Translations under genes and position numbers: made by a program
Assembly: GCA_017461365.1 (NCBI GenBank)
Contig: JAFTYG010000067.1
Coordinates: 62,001 to 126,000 of the forward strand
From: Clostridia bacterium
Lineage (GTDB): Bacteria > Bacillota > Clostridia > Oscillospirales > CAG-272
Reading direction: 5' to 3'
Length of the DNA stretch: 64,000 bases
Notes under the pieces: model-generated
Database searches by the model: none
Told to the model about the DNA's origin: nothing
What the model saw: only the letters and a program-made list of their open reading frames with translations
Part shown: positions 16,385 to 24,801 of the stretch, piece after piece
Layout of the letters: each line of letters begins with the position of its first letter
How positions within the stretch are numbered: position 1 is the stretch's first letter

Positions 16385-17911
16385 ATGTCAGAAATGCCAA
16401 AAGAACCTATGGGCGAGGAAACGCCCGATAACAATGAAATTTCCGAAAATTCCGAAATTCACGAGGCTGACGAGGCGGACGGAGAAAACAAGGTGACCGA
16501 TGCTGGATCTGACGGGATACCTGCGGTGGATGACGCAATAATCGACAACGCTGAGCCGCCAAAGAAAAAGCCCAAAAAGATCTCTGTTTTTACTTTTGTG
16601 CTGACAACGGTCTCGCTCGTCTTGGCGGCGGTGATGATAACCTACACTGCAAGCTCTGCTTATTACAGGCAAAAGCTTGTAGACATTCAGATCGGTCAGG
16701 CTGAAAGTGAAGATGCGTACGTTGAAAAGGGATTTCCATTTGCGCTGTTTTCGCAGTTTATAGACGCATACACCTTTGAGGAGGCGGACGAGGACGCTAT
16801 GATGGCGTCTGCGCTTAAAGCGTACGTGGAGGCTACGGGTGATAGATATGCTTATTATTATACTGCCGAGGAGTATGCCGAATATCAGCAAGCTAATGCA
16901 GGTCAAACAGAGGGTATAGGAATAAACATAATATACACCGAGGCGCCTGTGAAGGGAAAGAATACCCCCGTTATAAAGGTCATCAACGTTATAGAGGACT
17001 CTCCCGCGGCTTCGTCGGGGCTTCGCGTCGGAGATCTTATATACGGAGTCGGTATCGATAAGGATATGAAAACCGTTGCAGAGCTCGGATATGATATTGC
17101 ACTCTCTTCTCTCAAGGGAGAAGCGGGAACCGACGCAGCGTTTACCGTGTGGCGTCCTGACGGAGATGCTTCCAAAGAGCTTGAATTCAGCATCAAGCGC
17201 GCGGCTGTGACATCTGAATCGGTATATTCCCGTGTTCATTCCTCCGATCCGAGTGTGGGCATTGTAAAGATACTTCAATTCGACCTGACGACGCCGAAGA
17301 ATTTTACTGCGGCTATGGATGAGCTGATCGAGGCGGGATGCACGAAATTTGTATTTGACGTAAGATATAACCCCGGAGGGGATCTTAAATCAATACAGGC
17401 TGTACTCAGCTATTTTCTGAACGAAGGCGACGTAGTAATACGCACGACGTACAAGGACGGAACAGAAAAAATAGATAAGGTAGCTGTGGCTGAATACGGT
17501 GACTCGTATGCCGGTTGCAGTGTAAGTAAAGAGGACATCGGAAAATACAGACGCGACGGCTTTGAATTTGCAGTTCTTTGCAACGGAAGTACGGCAAGCG
17601 CGGCGGAACTCTTTACGGCAACCTTCCGCGACTACGGACTTGGAACAATTGTTGGCACTACGACCTACGGAAAGGGAAGTATGCAGAGCATATTCTCTTT
17701 GTGGAGATACGGTTACAGCGGAGCGTTGAAGCTTACTGTTGCAAAGTATTTTTCGGGAGCGAACGGCGGATATAACGACGGATATGACGGTATCGGTATC
17801 GAGCCTGATGCTGTTTGCGAGCTTTCTGAGGAAGCGGCGTCGAAAAATATATATGAACTGTCCGACGACGAGGACGATCAATTGAAAAAAGCGCTTGAAA
17901 GCTTTGAATAA
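16385..17911 (+). CDS. S41 family C-terminal processing protease
   Basis: 508 residues. The first 60 residues are acidic and cytoplasmic, followed by one membrane span (about 63-88) that places the rest outside. A PDZ domain runs about 170-270 (SPAASSGLRVGDLIYGV). The S41 core carries the nucleophile in GSTASAAE (Ser405) and the general base Lys430 in TYGKGS, 25 residues apart as in CtpA/CtpB. These proteases cut exported proteins from their C-termini; in spore formers a homologue (CtpB) activates sigma-K processing, which is a possibility only. Cotranscribed with greA 30 bp downstream. Confidence 0.9.
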   Translation: MSEMPKEPMGEETPDNNEISENSEIHEADEADGENKVTDAGSDGIPAVDDAIIDNAEPPKKKPKKISVFTFVLTTVSLVLAAVMITYTASSAYYRQKLVDIQIGQAESEDAYVEKGFPFALFSQFIDAYTFEEADEDAMMASALKAYVEATGDRYAYYYTAEEYAEYQQANAGQTEGIGINIIYTEAPVKGKNTPVIKVINVIEDSPAASSGLRVGDLIYGVGIDKDMKTVAELGYDIALSSLKGEAGTDAAFTVWRPDGDASKELEFSIKRAAVTSESVYSRVHSSDPSVGIVKILQFDLTTPKNFTAAMDELIEAGCTKFVFDVRYNPGGDLKSIQAVLSYFLNEGDVVIRTTYKDGTEKIDKVAVAEYGDSYAGCSVSKEDIGKYRRDGFEFAVLCNGSTASAAELFTATFRDYGLGTIVGTTTYGKGSMQSIFSLWRYGYSGALKLTVAKYFSGANGGYNDGYDGIGIEPDAVCELSEEAASKNIYELSDDEDDQLKKALESFE

Positions 17912-17941
17912 ATAAAGATTTTACTTTTAAGGAGAAATATC

Positions 17942-18412
17942 ATGGCAGAAATTATGAAATATACACAGGAAGGCTTTGCAAAGCTGAAAGAAGAATATGA
18001 GTTCCGTTCCAAGGTTGAGCGTGAAAGAATAAAGGTCGCTATTGCCGAGGCAAGATCCTTCGGAGACCTTTCCGAGAATGCAGAATACGATGAAGCGAGA
18101 AACGAGCAGGCTAAGAACGAGGCGAGAATTAAGGAGCTCGAAGAGCTCATTCAGCACGCTGAGGTCGTTGACGATTCTATGCACGACTCTGAGACTGTAG
18201 GTCTCGGAAGTACCGTAAAGGTAGAGAGAAACGGCAATGAGGTTGAGTATAAGATCGTTGGCTCTAACGAGGCAGATCCTTTTTCGAATATGATCTCCGA
18301 CCTGTCGCCTGTCGGTAAGGCTCTTGTAGGCTCAAAGAAGGGTGAAACTGTCACCTTTGATACTCCCGCAGGTGTGGCAACGCTGAAGATACTTGACGTG
18401 TATAAGGTATAA
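17942..18412 (+). CDS. greA: transcription elongation factor GreA
   Basis: 156 residues, normal length. The N-terminal coiled coil carries the tip GDLSENAEYDEARNEQ, whose acidic residues reach the RNA polymerase active site. The C-terminal domain ends with the usual SPVGKALVGSKKGE. It rescues backtracked polymerase by stimulating transcript cleavage. AAGGAG lies 6 bp before the ATG. Followed by a hairpin terminator. Confidence 0.96.
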   Translation: MAEIMKYTQEGFAKLKEEYEFRSKVERERIKVAIAEARSFGDLSENAEYDEARNEQAKNEARIKELEELIQHAEVVDDSMHDSETVGLGSTVKVERNGNEVEYKIVGSNEADPFSNMISDLSPVGKALVGSKKGETVTFDTPAGVATLKILDVYKV

Positions 18413-18424
18413 TAGACCTTGCAG

Positions 18425-18474
18425 AATGAATAATGAAGGCGACACTTTGCGTTTCCTTCATTATTCATTTTTCA
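18425..18474 (+). terminator. long hairpin after greA
   Basis: A 15-bp perfect, AT-rich stem (18425-18439 with 18455-18469), 15-nt loop, then TTTTC. The outer bases (CAGAATGA...TCATTCTG) extend the symmetry. It may act as terminator; the AATGAATAATGAA arms resemble short dispersed repeats seen in some Clostridia. Confidence 0.65.
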
Positions 18475-18495
18475 TTCTGAAACGGAGGCTTGAAA

Positions 18496-19287
18496 ATGGA
18501 AGAAAATGAAAAAATTCCCGAGGCGAAGATCGCGGGAAAGGGAAAATTACTTACTTGGCTTGAAAATTTTTGGTATCATTACAAATGGCACACAATAATA
18601 ATAGGTGTTGCCGCTATTATTCTTATTGTTTGTCTTTGGCAGACAAGCACGACGGAAAAGCATGACACCGTAATAATTTACGCGGGACCTATGTGTCTGT
18701 CTACAGGTGAGATAAGACAGCTCGAAGAAGCGCTAAGCACGGTCCTGCCCTCTGACAAGGACGGAAACGGTGAAAAAAATGCGGCTATGAGTATGTATCA
18801 AATATACTCCAAGGATCAGATCAAGGAGCTTGAGACCGAGACCGACGATCTTGGAATAGCCATGACAGTGGATGTCTCGAGAAATGCAAATCAGTACGAT
18901 ACATACAATAACTACGTTATGACGGGGGAGAGTCCCGTGTGCTTCCTTGATCCATGGCTTTACGACGAGATACCCGAGGGATACCTCTATCCGTTATCTG
19001 AGATATTCGGAGAAGAAGCGCCCAAGGGAGCTATTGGTGACGGATATGGCATAAGGCTTGGAGATACTGATCTTTATAAGGATTACAGCATAGTAAGACT
19101 TCTTCCTGCGGATACGGTGATATGTCTGCGAGCTCCTTACGGCGGGTTGGGACAGGACGTGGACGACGAAAAGTATCAGTTTGAGATGAATACCTTTAAG
19201 GCATTTGTAAGCTATACATCGAGCTCTGGCGATATTTTCGAGACCGACGCGCTTGTGAACGAAAAGAAAGAGAAAGAAGTAGCATAA
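18496..19287 (+). CDS. membrane-anchored extracytoplasmic protein of unknown function
   Basis: 263 residues from ATG 18496 (GGAGG 8 bp upstream; a TTG 6 bp earlier is less likely). Residues 1-33 are cytoplasmic and charged, a single span runs about 35-54 (TIIIGVAAIILIVCLW), and about 210 residues lie outside. The outer part is acidic with several Tyr/Asp stretches (YAGPMCLSTGEIRQLEEALS; PVCFLDPWLYDEIPEGYLYP) that loosely recall periplasmic binding proteins. I recognise no family or catalytic motif. Stands 9 bp before the EamA transporter gene, so the two are cotranscribed. Confidence 0.75.
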   Translation: MEENEKIPEAKIAGKGKLLTWLENFWYHYKWHTIIIGVAAIILIVCLWQTSTTEKHDTVIIYAGPMCLSTGEIRQLEEALSTVLPSDKDGNGEKNAAMSMYQIYSKDQIKELETETDDLGIAMTVDVSRNANQYDTYNNYVMTGESPVCFLDPWLYDEIPEGYLYPLSEIFGEEAPKGAIGDGYGIRLGDTDLYKDYSIVRLLPADTVICLRAPYGGLGQDVDDEKYQFEMNTFKAFVSYTSSSGDIFETDALVNEKKEKEVA

Positions 19288-19296
19288 AAGCATATT

Positions 19297-20196
19297 ATGA
19301 AAAAGACTAATATTTTGAATACAGCGTTGCTTTTTCTTATTGCGATGATATGGGGCTTTGCGTTTGTGGCTCAGGTTGACGGCGTAAAGTACATAGGTTC
19401 GTTTACACTCAACGGAGTTCGGTTTGCTCTGGGTGTTATTTCACTTACTCCTGTGGTGCTGTTTTTTGAACGCGGAAGAAGAGATAAGGCTGAGAGAAAG
19501 AAAACTGTAATTGCGTCCTTGCTTGCGGGCACTGTGCTTTTTCTCGCATCGACCTTTCAACAGCTCGGGATCGAAAAAACGGGAAGTGCGGGAGTCGCGG
19601 GCTTTATAACGGGGCTTTATATGGTGCTCATTCCTATTGCCTGCTTTCTGCTTTTTAAGAAAAAAACAGGACTTAACGTATGGCTTGGAGCTCTTTGCGG
19701 ACTTTTAGGACTTTTTCTTCTTTGCTACAAATCAGGTGAAGGCTTTTCATTTGGTATCGGAGAACTGCTGTTGCTTGTAGGCTCGCTGTTCTGGACGGCG
19801 CACGTTATAATAATCGACAGAGTTGCGAAGGAGATACGACCTCTGCACTTTTCGTGGGGACAGTTTGCGGTCTGCGCGGTGCTTGGGCTTATTACGATGT
19901 TTATTTTTGAGGAGCCTACGCTCGGCGGAATTTGGGATGCTAAATGGGCGATCCTTTACTGCGGTGTTCTTTCTGTCGGTGTTGCTTATACTTTGCAGGT
20001 GATAGCTCAAAGAAGGGCTGATCCTACCTTCGCGGCTATCGTGCTTTCTACTGAGTCGGTGTTCAGCGCTGTCGGCGGCGCGATATTCGGAACGGACAAA
20101 ATATCTGTTCTCGGATACGTCGGATGTGTTGTCATGTTTGCGGGAATTATCTTATCGCAGGTCAATTTCGGCGGAACGAAGAAGAACAAAAGCTGA
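19297..20196 (+). CDS. EamA/DMT-family transporter
   Basis: 299 residues with ten hydrophobic spans in two EamA repeats. The first starts LLFLIAMIWGFAFVAQ, and the second half contains GVLSVGVAYTLQVIAQRRADP and AAIVLSTESVFSAVGGAIF, both diagnostic of the RhaT/EamA drug-metabolite transporters. It probably exports an amino acid or other small metabolite. The substrate is not readable. Weak ribosome site; probably translated after the upstream membrane-protein gene (9 bp gap). Confidence 0.9.
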   Translation: MKKTNILNTALLFLIAMIWGFAFVAQVDGVKYIGSFTLNGVRFALGVISLTPVVLFFERGRRDKAERKKTVIASLLAGTVLFLASTFQQLGIEKTGSAGVAGFITGLYMVLIPIACFLLFKKKTGLNVWLGALCGLLGLFLLCYKSGEGFSFGIGELLLLVGSLFWTAHVIIIDRVAKEIRPLHFSWGQFAVCAVLGLITMFIFEEPTLGGIWDAKWAILYCGVLSVGVAYTLQVIAQRRADPTFAAIVLSTESVFSAVGGAIFGTDKISVLGYVGCVVMFAGIILSQVNFGGTKKNKS

Positions 20197-20242
20197 ATTT
20201 TGATAAAAAATTCGCCCATAATAATACTGCGGAGGTGCGATT

Positions 20243-20368
20243 ATGGCGAAATTATCATTTAAACGTATTAACGAAAAAACACGAAAGGAATTTGTTGCGG
20301 GCTTTATTGCGGGGCTTGTTTGTCTCGGAAGCGCGGCGCTTGCGCTGTTGCTTATATTCAGCCTGTGA
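20243..20368 (+). CDS. 41-residue single-span membrane peptide
   Basis: ATG 20243 has a strong GGAGG (20231-20235) 7 bp upstream. The peptide has a basic, soluble first half (MAKLSFKRINEKTRKEF) and one membrane span (VAGFIAGLVCLGSAALALLL), ending IFSL. No known family. It lies between the EamA gene and rsuA, in the same direction. The spacing, ribosome site and coherent membrane topology argue that it is a real gene; the short length is the main doubt. Confidence 0.6.
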   Translation: MAKLSFKRINEKTRKEFVAGFIAGLVCLGSAALALLLIFSL

Positions 20369-20388
20369 TCGCTTTCATTTTGAATAAT

Positions 20389-21114
20389 ATGAGAATAGAC
20401 AAGTATCTCGGTATCACGGGATGTGCCACGCGGGCGGAGGCAAAAAAGCTCATACGCTCGGGCGCTGTCACCGTGAACGGAGCTGTGGTGAAGAGCTCCG
20501 ACGCAAAGATCGATCCCGAACGGGACAAGGTTATATTTTGCGGTAACGAGGTAATATACCGAAGATACACGTATATATTGATGAACAAGCCCGAGGGGGT
20601 GGTCAGCGCTACCGAGGACGGGCGGGACAGAACTGTTATAGATCTTTTACCGAACGACATCCGAAAGACCGACCTTTTTCCTTGCGGTAGGCTTGACAAA
20701 AATACGCTTGGGCTTATACTTATAACCGATAACGGTGAGCTTGCTCACAAATTACTTGCCCCAAAGAGCCATGTGGAAAAGAAATATTTTTTCAAATCGA
20801 AATTTCCGTTGACGGCGGAAGCGGCGCGACAGTTTGAGAACGGATTGACGCTTGAGGACGGCTATGAGACCAAGCCCGCCAAGATAGAGCTTTCGGGGAG
20901 CGGAGACGAGGGCGTTATCACGCTTGTTGAGGGGAAATATCACCAGATAAAGCGAATGCTCGATGCGCTCGGAAATAAGATAACATATCTTGAAAGAATA
21001 AGCTTTGGGCCGCTTACGCTTGACGAAAGTCTCGGGCGCGGTGAGTGGAGATACCTTACCGAAGAAGAAGCGGCGGCTCTTGAAGCGCACGGAATAAAAA
21101 ACGAAAATAAATAA
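20389..21114 (+). CDS. rsuA: 16S rRNA pseudouridine516 synthase (RsuA family)
   Basis: 241 residues from ATG 20389. The N-terminal S4 domain reads RIDKYLGITGCATRAEAKKL. The catalytic domain shows NKPEGVVSATED and the active-site CGRLDKNTLGLILITDNG with catalytic Asp near 103, and the late motif EGKYHQIKRMLDALGN. Such enzymes convert one uridine of rRNA to pseudouridine. The start is 20 bp after the 41-residue ORF and has a weak ribosome site. RsuA versus the similar RluB/RluE is not certain. Confidence 0.85.
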   Translation: MRIDKYLGITGCATRAEAKKLIRSGAVTVNGAVVKSSDAKIDPERDKVIFCGNEVIYRRYTYILMNKPEGVVSATEDGRDRTVIDLLPNDIRKTDLFPCGRLDKNTLGLILITDNGELAHKLLAPKSHVEKKYFFKSKFPLTAEAARQFENGLTLEDGYETKPAKIELSGSGDEGVITLVEGKYHQIKRMLDALGNKITYLERISFGPLTLDESLGRGEWRYLTEEEAAALEAHGIKNENK

Positions 21115-21137
21115 CAGCGAAATAAACGGAGAAACAA

Positions 21138-23297
21138 ATGGACATTATCAAAAAGCTTGCGGAAGAATTTAAACTAAAGGAAGAGCAGGTAAAAAAGACG
21201 GTAGATCTTATTGATGAGGGCAACACTATACCTTTTATCGCCCGATACCGTAAAGAGGAGACGGGAAGTCTTGACGACAACGTGCTTCGTGATCTCGATG
21301 ACCGCCTTACATATCTGAGAAACATTGAAAAACGTAAAGAGGAGGTAACTAATCTCATAACCGAGATGGGGAAGATGACCGACGAGATCGCGGCGGCTAT
21401 CGGGGCGGCGCAGACAATAACCGAGGTCGATGACATTTACCGTCCATTCCGTCCTCACCGTAAAACTAGGGCGTCGGTGGCAAAGGAAAAGGGCTTGGAG
21501 CCCTTGGCTGAGCTTATTATGTCACAGCAGAAGGTATATGAGCCTGCTATTGAGGTGCAGGCACAGGCGTATATAGACGAGGAAAAGAAGGTAGCAAGCG
21601 CTGAGGAGGCTATTGCCGGAGCTTGTGATATTATTGCCGAGAGTATTTCCGACAATGCCGATTTCAGAAAGACTATCCGCAAGGTCACGTTTGATACGGG
21701 TATGCTTACTACGAAGAACGCAAAGGACGAGGAGTCGGTATATCAGCAATATTACGAATATTCGGATAGGATATGCAAGATACCCTCGCATAGAATACTC
21801 GCTATCAACAGAGGCGAAAAGGAAGATTTCTTAAAGGTGAATATCACCGTGGAGAAGGGAATTATCCTCAATTTCCTCTGTAATGAGCTTATAACGGAGC
21901 TGAAAAGTCCTGCTGTAAAATATATTGAAGCCGCTGTTGTTGACAGCTACGACAGACTCATAGCGCCCTCCATCGAGCGTGAGATAAGAAACGATCTGTT
22001 CGATACCGCAAGCGAGGGCGCCATAAAGCTCTTTGCTGACAATCTGAAGCATCTGCTAATGCAATCTCCTCTGAAGGGCAAGACGGTGCTTGGCTTTGAT
22101 CCCGGGTTTATTAACGGCTGTAAGACCGCTGTAGTTGATAAAACGGGTAAGGTGCTCGATACCGCTGTTGTTTATCCCACGACCAAGCAGAAGTGGAAAA
22201 CTGAGGAAGCGGCTAAGATAATAAAGAAAATGGTTGAGAAGTATTCGGTAGACGTTATCGCGATAGGTAACGGTACGGCTTCCCGTGAGAGCGAGATGTT
22301 TATTGCCGACGTACTGAAAAACGTAAATTACGACTGTAAGTACATTATTATAAGTGAGGCGGGTGCGTCCGTTTATTCGGCGTCCAAGCTTGCCGCCGAG
22401 GAATTTCCCGATTTCGACGTTATGCAGCGTTCGGCGGTGTCTATCGCAAGGCGGTTGCAGGATCCTCTTGCCGAGCTTGTAAAGATAGATCCGAAATCAA
22501 TAGGCGTCGGTCAGTATCAGCACGATATGAAGCCCGCAAGGCTTGACGGCGCGTTGCAGGGAGTTGTTGAGGATTGTGTGAACTCGGTAGGCGTAGACAT
22601 AAATACGGCTTCGCACTCACTTCTTTCCTATATCGCGGGAATAAATGCCACGAGTGCGAAGAATATCGTTAAATACCGCGAAGAAAACGGTGAGTTCAAG
22701 TCGAGAGCGGCAATACTCAAGGTTCCGAGAGTGGGCGCAAAGGCGTTTGAGCAGTGCGCGGGATTTTTGCGTGTTCCTCAATCGAAGGAGATACTCGATA
22801 ATACGGGTGTTCATCCCGAGTCCTACGCGGCGGCTCACGCTCTCCTTGAGCTGTTCGGATATACCGAAAAGGATGTGGCGGAGGGTAGACTTTCCGATCT
22901 TCCCGCTAAAGTGAAAGAGATGGGAACTGCCGTAGTTTGCGAAAAGTGCGGTGTAGGTGCACCTACCTTGCACGATATTATATCCGAGCTTTTGAAGCCC
23001 GGACGCGACGTGCGCGACAGTTTGCCTCCTCCCGAGCTTCGTCAGGATGTCCTTGGCATAGAGGACTTGAAGCCCGATATGGTACTGAACGGAACGGTTC
23101 GCAACGTTATAGACTTCGGCGCGTTTGTGGACATTGGTGTGCATCAGGACGGACTCGTTCATATTTCCGAAATTTCCGACCGCTTTATAAAGCATCCTTC
23201 GGAGGCGCTATCGGTGAATGACCACGTTAAGGTAAGAGTGATTTCGGTTGACGTAAAGAAGAAGAGGATAGCTCTCAGCATGAAAAATGTCAAGTGA
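21138..23297 (+). CDS. tex: Tex family RNA-binding transcription accessory protein
   Basis: 719 residues, the usual size. Order of domains: N-terminal Tex helix (LAEEFKLKEEQV), YqgF-like domain (VLGFDPGFINGCKTAVVDKTG near 320), helix-hairpin-helix region (YIAGINATSAKNIVKYREENG near 500) and C-terminal S1 domain (GTVRNVIDFGAFVDIGVHQD, about 645-715). Tex acts in transcription and stress tolerance. The ATG is 23 bp after rsuA, and GGAGA precedes it. Ends in a palindromic hairpin that overlaps its stop. Confidence 0.95.
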   Translation: MDIIKKLAEEFKLKEEQVKKTVDLIDEGNTIPFIARYRKEETGSLDDNVLRDLDDRLTYLRNIEKRKEEVTNLITEMGKMTDEIAAAIGAAQTITEVDDIYRPFRPHRKTRASVAKEKGLEPLAELIMSQQKVYEPAIEVQAQAYIDEEKKVASAEEAIAGACDIIAESISDNADFRKTIRKVTFDTGMLTTKNAKDEESVYQQYYEYSDRICKIPSHRILAINRGEKEDFLKVNITVEKGIILNFLCNELITELKSPAVKYIEAAVVDSYDRLIAPSIEREIRNDLFDTASEGAIKLFADNLKHLLMQSPLKGKTVLGFDPGFINGCKTAVVDKTGKVLDTAVVYPTTKQKWKTEEAAKIIKKMVEKYSVDVIAIGNGTASRESEMFIADVLKNVNYDCKYIIISEAGASVYSASKLAAEEFPDFDVMQRSAVSIARRLQDPLAELVKIDPKSIGVGQYQHDMKPARLDGALQGVVEDCVNSVGVDINTASHSLLSYIAGINATSAKNIVKYREENGEFKSRAAILKVPRVGAKAFEQCAGFLRVPQSKEILDNTGVHPESYAAAHALLELFGYTEKDVAEGRLSDLPAKVKEMGTAVVCEKCGVGAPTLHDIISELLKPGRDVRDSLPPPELRQDVLGIEDLKPDMVLNGTVRNVIDFGAFVDIGVHQDGLVHISEISDRFIKHPSEALSVNDHVKVRVISVDVKKKRIALSMKNVK

Positions 23298-23317
23298 TTT
23301 TAATATATTAAAATCAC
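23294..23317 (+). terminator. 24-bp perfect palindrome after tex
   Basis: GTGATTTTAATA followed by its exact complement (23294-23317), overlapping the tex stop TGA at 23295. It is AT-rich with no T-run behind it, so termination is plausible but weak. Confidence 0.4.
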
Positions 23318-23361
23318 TAACTGTTCGGTTTCAGCTCGTTTTCAACTTCAAAAAGAACGAA

Positions 23362-23378
23362 TTGTGCAAGGTGCACAA
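23362..23378. promoter_or_regulatory. inverted repeat upstream of msmK-like gene
   Basis: TTGTGCA (23362-23368), AGG, TGCACAA (23372-23378): a perfect 7-bp inverted repeat with a 3-bp centre, about 130 bp before the ATPase start. A repressor or activator site is likely; the regulator is unknown. Confidence 0.5.
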
Positions 23379-23418
23379 ATAAAATGTTGAAATTTTGGGG
23401 ATTTACCCTCTTCCATTT

Positions 23419-23447
23419 TTGCGATAAATTTGGTACAATATTATAGT
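23419..23447 (+). promoter_or_regulatory. possible promoter of msmK-like gene
   Basis: TTGCGA (23419-23424), 17 bp, TATAGT (23442-23447). Only the spacing and four to five bases per hexamer fit the consensus, so confidence is low. Confidence 0.35.
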
Positions 23448-23504
23448 ACAGATGTATATAAAAATAAATTAAAAATAATACAGTTTTTTAGGAGGAATAT
23501 TCAG

Positions 23505-24620
23505 ATGGCAAGCTTATCACTCAGACACATCTACAAAAAGTATCCCGGCGGAGTTACCGCTGTATCGGATTTTAACCTTGAGGTAAAGGACAAGGAATTC
23601 TTGGTTCTCGTTGGACCTTCGGGATGCGGAAAAACAACTACTCTCCGTATGATCGCGGGACTTGAGGAGATCTCCGAGGGCGAGCTCTACATCGGAGACG
23701 ATCTTGTAAATGATGTAGCTCCTAAGGATAGAAAGATCGCGATGGTTTTCCAGAACTACGCTCTTTATCCCCATATGTCCGTATTTGAAAATATGGCATT
23801 CGGTCTGAAGCTTAACAAGACACCCAAGGAGGAGATCAAGCGCCGCGTTGAAGAGGCTGCAAGAGTTCTTGATATTACCCACCTTCTCGACAGAAAGCCC
23901 AAGGCTTTGTCCGGTGGTCAGAAGCAGCGTGTTGCGCTCGGTCGTGCTATCGTTCGTAATCCTAAGGTATTCCTTCTTGACGAGCCTCTTTCCAACTTGG
24001 ACGCAAAGCTCCGTGCTGCCATGAGAACAGAGCTTACAAAGCTCCATAACCGCGTTGGTACTACGTTTGTGTACGTTACTCACGACCAGGTAGAGGCTAT
24101 GACCATGGCTACGAGAATCGTTGTTATGAAGGACGGTCTCATTCAGCAGGTTGATACACCTCAGAACCTTTATGATTCTCCTTGCAACATCTTCGTTGCA
24201 GGCTTTATCGGAACACCTCAGATGAACTTCATTACAGGTAAGCTTGTAAAGAAGGATGGAGGCGTATATCTTGAATTTGACGGCGCTACCGTTAAGCTTC
24301 CCGAGTCTAAGGCAAATGCCCCTGAGCTTGCTGAATACATAGGCAAGGAGGTCGTTGCAGGTCTTCGTCCCGAGGCTATTTCCGATGAGGCTAAGGCTGT
24401 TGAAAATACTCCCGAGGCAAGCTTTGAGGTTGAGGTTGAAGTTACCGAGCTTATGGGCGCAGAGATCTATCTCTATCTCACCTGCGGCGAGGAGACAAGA
24501 CTTATCGCGCGTGTTTCCAACCGTTCTCAGTCCAGAGCGGGTGACAAGATCAAGGTTGCATTCGATATGTCCAGACTTCATGTATTCGACAAGGATACAG
24601 AGCGTTGCATTATTCACTGA
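23505..24620 (+). CDS. sugar ABC transporter ATPase (MsmK/UgpC type), orphan
   Basis: 371 residues from ATG 23505 with AGGAGGAA 8 bp upstream; the earlier ATG at 23430 lies in the promoter area. It has Walker A GPSGCGKT (about 36-43), Q-loop FQNYALYPHM, signature LSGGQKQR, Walker B VFLLDEPLSNLD and H-loop THDQVEAMT. A C-terminal TOBE/MalK-like domain (about 240-371) is present. MsmK/UgpC ATPases serve several sugar importers at once; no permease or binding protein gene is adjacent, which fits a shared energiser. Own promoter and terminator. Confidence 0.9.
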   Translation: MASLSLRHIYKKYPGGVTAVSDFNLEVKDKEFLVLVGPSGCGKTTTLRMIAGLEEISEGELYIGDDLVNDVAPKDRKIAMVFQNYALYPHMSVFENMAFGLKLNKTPKEEIKRRVEEAARVLDITHLLDRKPKALSGGQKQRVALGRAIVRNPKVFLLDEPLSNLDAKLRAAMRTELTKLHNRVGTTFVYVTHDQVEAMTMATRIVVMKDGLIQQVDTPQNLYDSPCNIFVAGFIGTPQMNFITGKLVKKDGGVYLEFDGATVKLPESKANAPELAEYIGKEVVAGLRPEAISDEAKAVENTPEASFEVEVEVTELMGAEIYLYLTCGEETRLIARVSNRSQSRAGDKIKVAFDMSRLHVFDKDTERCIIH

Positions 24621-24631
24621 TTTTGGTTTTC

Positions 24632-24663
24632 AAATGCTACGCCGAAATTTCGGCGTAGCATTT
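24632..24663 (+). terminator. terminator after msmK-like gene
   Basis: A 32-bp perfect palindrome (24632-24647 paired with 24648-24663). A T-run follows inside and after the right arm. Confidence 0.8.
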
Positions 24664-24720
24664 TCTATAGCACTTTTTTGTGTAAAAATACAATTTTTTT
24701 AAATAAAACCAAGCCGCCTG

Positions 24721-24749
24721 TTGACAAATTTCCCGTATTATGATATACT
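24721..24749 (+). promoter_or_regulatory. sigma-A promoter of repeat lipoprotein gene
   Basis: TTGACA (24721-24726), 17 bp, TATACT (24744-24749) with TG one base before the -10. Confidence 0.85.
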
Positions 24750-24801
24750 AAAACCAAGGAAGGCTTGTATAATGGGCAGGCTAATTGAAAGGAGATATTG
24801 T

